Source: an uncultured Paraburkholderia sp. (GTDB lineage Bacteria > Pseudomonadota > Gammaproteobacteria > Burkholderiales > Burkholderiaceae). Taken from it: 64,000 nt of DNA. The position numbers were made by a program, and so were the translations under genes. Below are positions 63,823 through 64,000 of the stretch, one piece after another; within the stretch, counting starts at the first letter, position 1, and the number at the start of each line of letters is the position of its first letter. The stretch covers positions 372,001 to 436,000 of the forward strand of contig CALNWN010000001.1 in NCBI GenBank assembly GCA_940746715.1, in the 5' to 3' direction. The notes below the pieces were generated by a model, which saw only the letters and a list, made by a program, of their open reading frames with translations, did no database searches and had not been told where the DNA came from.

Positions 63823-64000
63823 TCAGGCGATCAGCAGGTCCTCGCGCCAGACAATCGTCACACGCGCTTCGTCAGGCGCCGCAGGTCCCGGCAACAGTGC
63901 ACGATTCACGCCGAGCAAAGGGACGAACAGCAGTTCATCGCCGAGAAAAAGCAACGGCACGTCGCGCTTCCACGAGGGAATGCCGCGTTCCTGAAAGAGG
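63823..64000 (-). CDS. tilS: tRNA(Ile)-lysidine synthase, C-terminal end (partial)
   Basis: The window keeps only the last 58 codons, ending LLIA-stop at 63823-63825. The segment LFQERGIPSWKRDVPLLFLG, then DELLFVPLLGVNRALLPG, matches the TilS C-terminal domain (LFQ..G.P.W.R...P...). TilS puts lysidine on tRNA-Ile(CAU). The remainder lies beyond the window. Position upstream of lysC supports the call. Confidence 0.8.
   Translation of the reverse strand, partial: LFQERGIPSWKRDVPLLFLGDELLFVPLLGVNRALLPGPAAPDEARVTIVWREDLLIA

Noticed and set aside
63581..63994. Lys/Arg-rich 137-codon ORF near the right end
   Set aside because: Runs antisense through the tilS 3' end, has no homology and looks like base-composition noise.

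Overview
The window looks like a stretch of the main chromosome of a Burkholderia sensu lato species (Burkholderia, Paraburkholderia or a relative). The clues are the high G+C content, the codon use, and familiar betaproteobacterial gene orders: glnD at the left edge; def-ligA-zipA-smc; dapC-dapD-yffB-dapE-prmB; alr-radA; tsaB-rimI-udg; aceA...aceB; gltX beside tRNA-Glu; lysC beside tilS. No phage, transposase, CRISPR array or other mobile element is visible. I found no convincing new multi-gene system.

What stands out is gene decay. About 19 of roughly 53 protein genes carry in-frame stops, frameshifts, lost start codons or short internal deletions. About 33 neighbours are intact over their whole length, including very long ones (smc 1172 codons, ligA 688, an ABC-F ATPase 651, the four-gene yej operon). 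Broken genes are mostly dispensable or regulatory: glnD, an rluB/F-like synthase, an EamA transporter, a CoA-transferase, radA, DUF1853, isocitrate lyase, LysR, a haloacid dehalogenase, malate synthase, a patatin lipoprotein, and an MFS/GH31 glycosidase/porin/GntR sugar cluster followed by a HEAT-repeat gene. Intact genes are mostly housekeeping. This bias, and the six base-substitution stops, fit recent reductive evolution (as in host-restricted Burkholderia such as the leaf-nodule symbionts) better than random sequencing error. The species assignment is inference.

Layout: 1-4.0 kb glnD and rluB/F remnants (+). 4.1-13 kb peptide deformylase, DNA ligase, ZipA, SMC and a broken exporter (-). 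13.2-18 kb DAP/lysine pathway genes and prmB (+). 18-22.2 kb cardiolipin synthase, glutathione peroxidase, ABC-F. 22.2-26.4 kb broken CoA-transferase, broken radA, alanine racemase. 26.6-32.3 kb LplT, ThiD, DUF1853 remnant, UDG, RimI, TsaB, acyl-CoA-binding protein. 32.7-40.6 kb DEAD-box helicase and the decayed glyoxylate-shunt region (aceA, uspA, lysR, HAD, aceB). 40.6-46.2 kb small enzymes, an AraC regulator, the tRNA-Ala/Glu/Asp cluster with gltX, broken patatin. 46.3-53.4 kb NlpC/P60 hydrolase, the Yej-type peptide ABC transporter, a small exported protein. 54-61.8 kb decayed sugar-utilisation cluster, ferredoxin/HEAT/DUF971 remnant and a methyltransferase remnant. 61.9-64 kb tRNA-Ser, lysC and the end of tilS.

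If the lesions are real, the strain cannot uridylylate PII through this glnD, has lost the glyoxylate shunt encoded here and one sugar-uptake cluster. It keeps cell-wall, DAP/lysine, tRNA, chromosome-segregation and peptide-uptake functions, although dapC and prmB are damaged.
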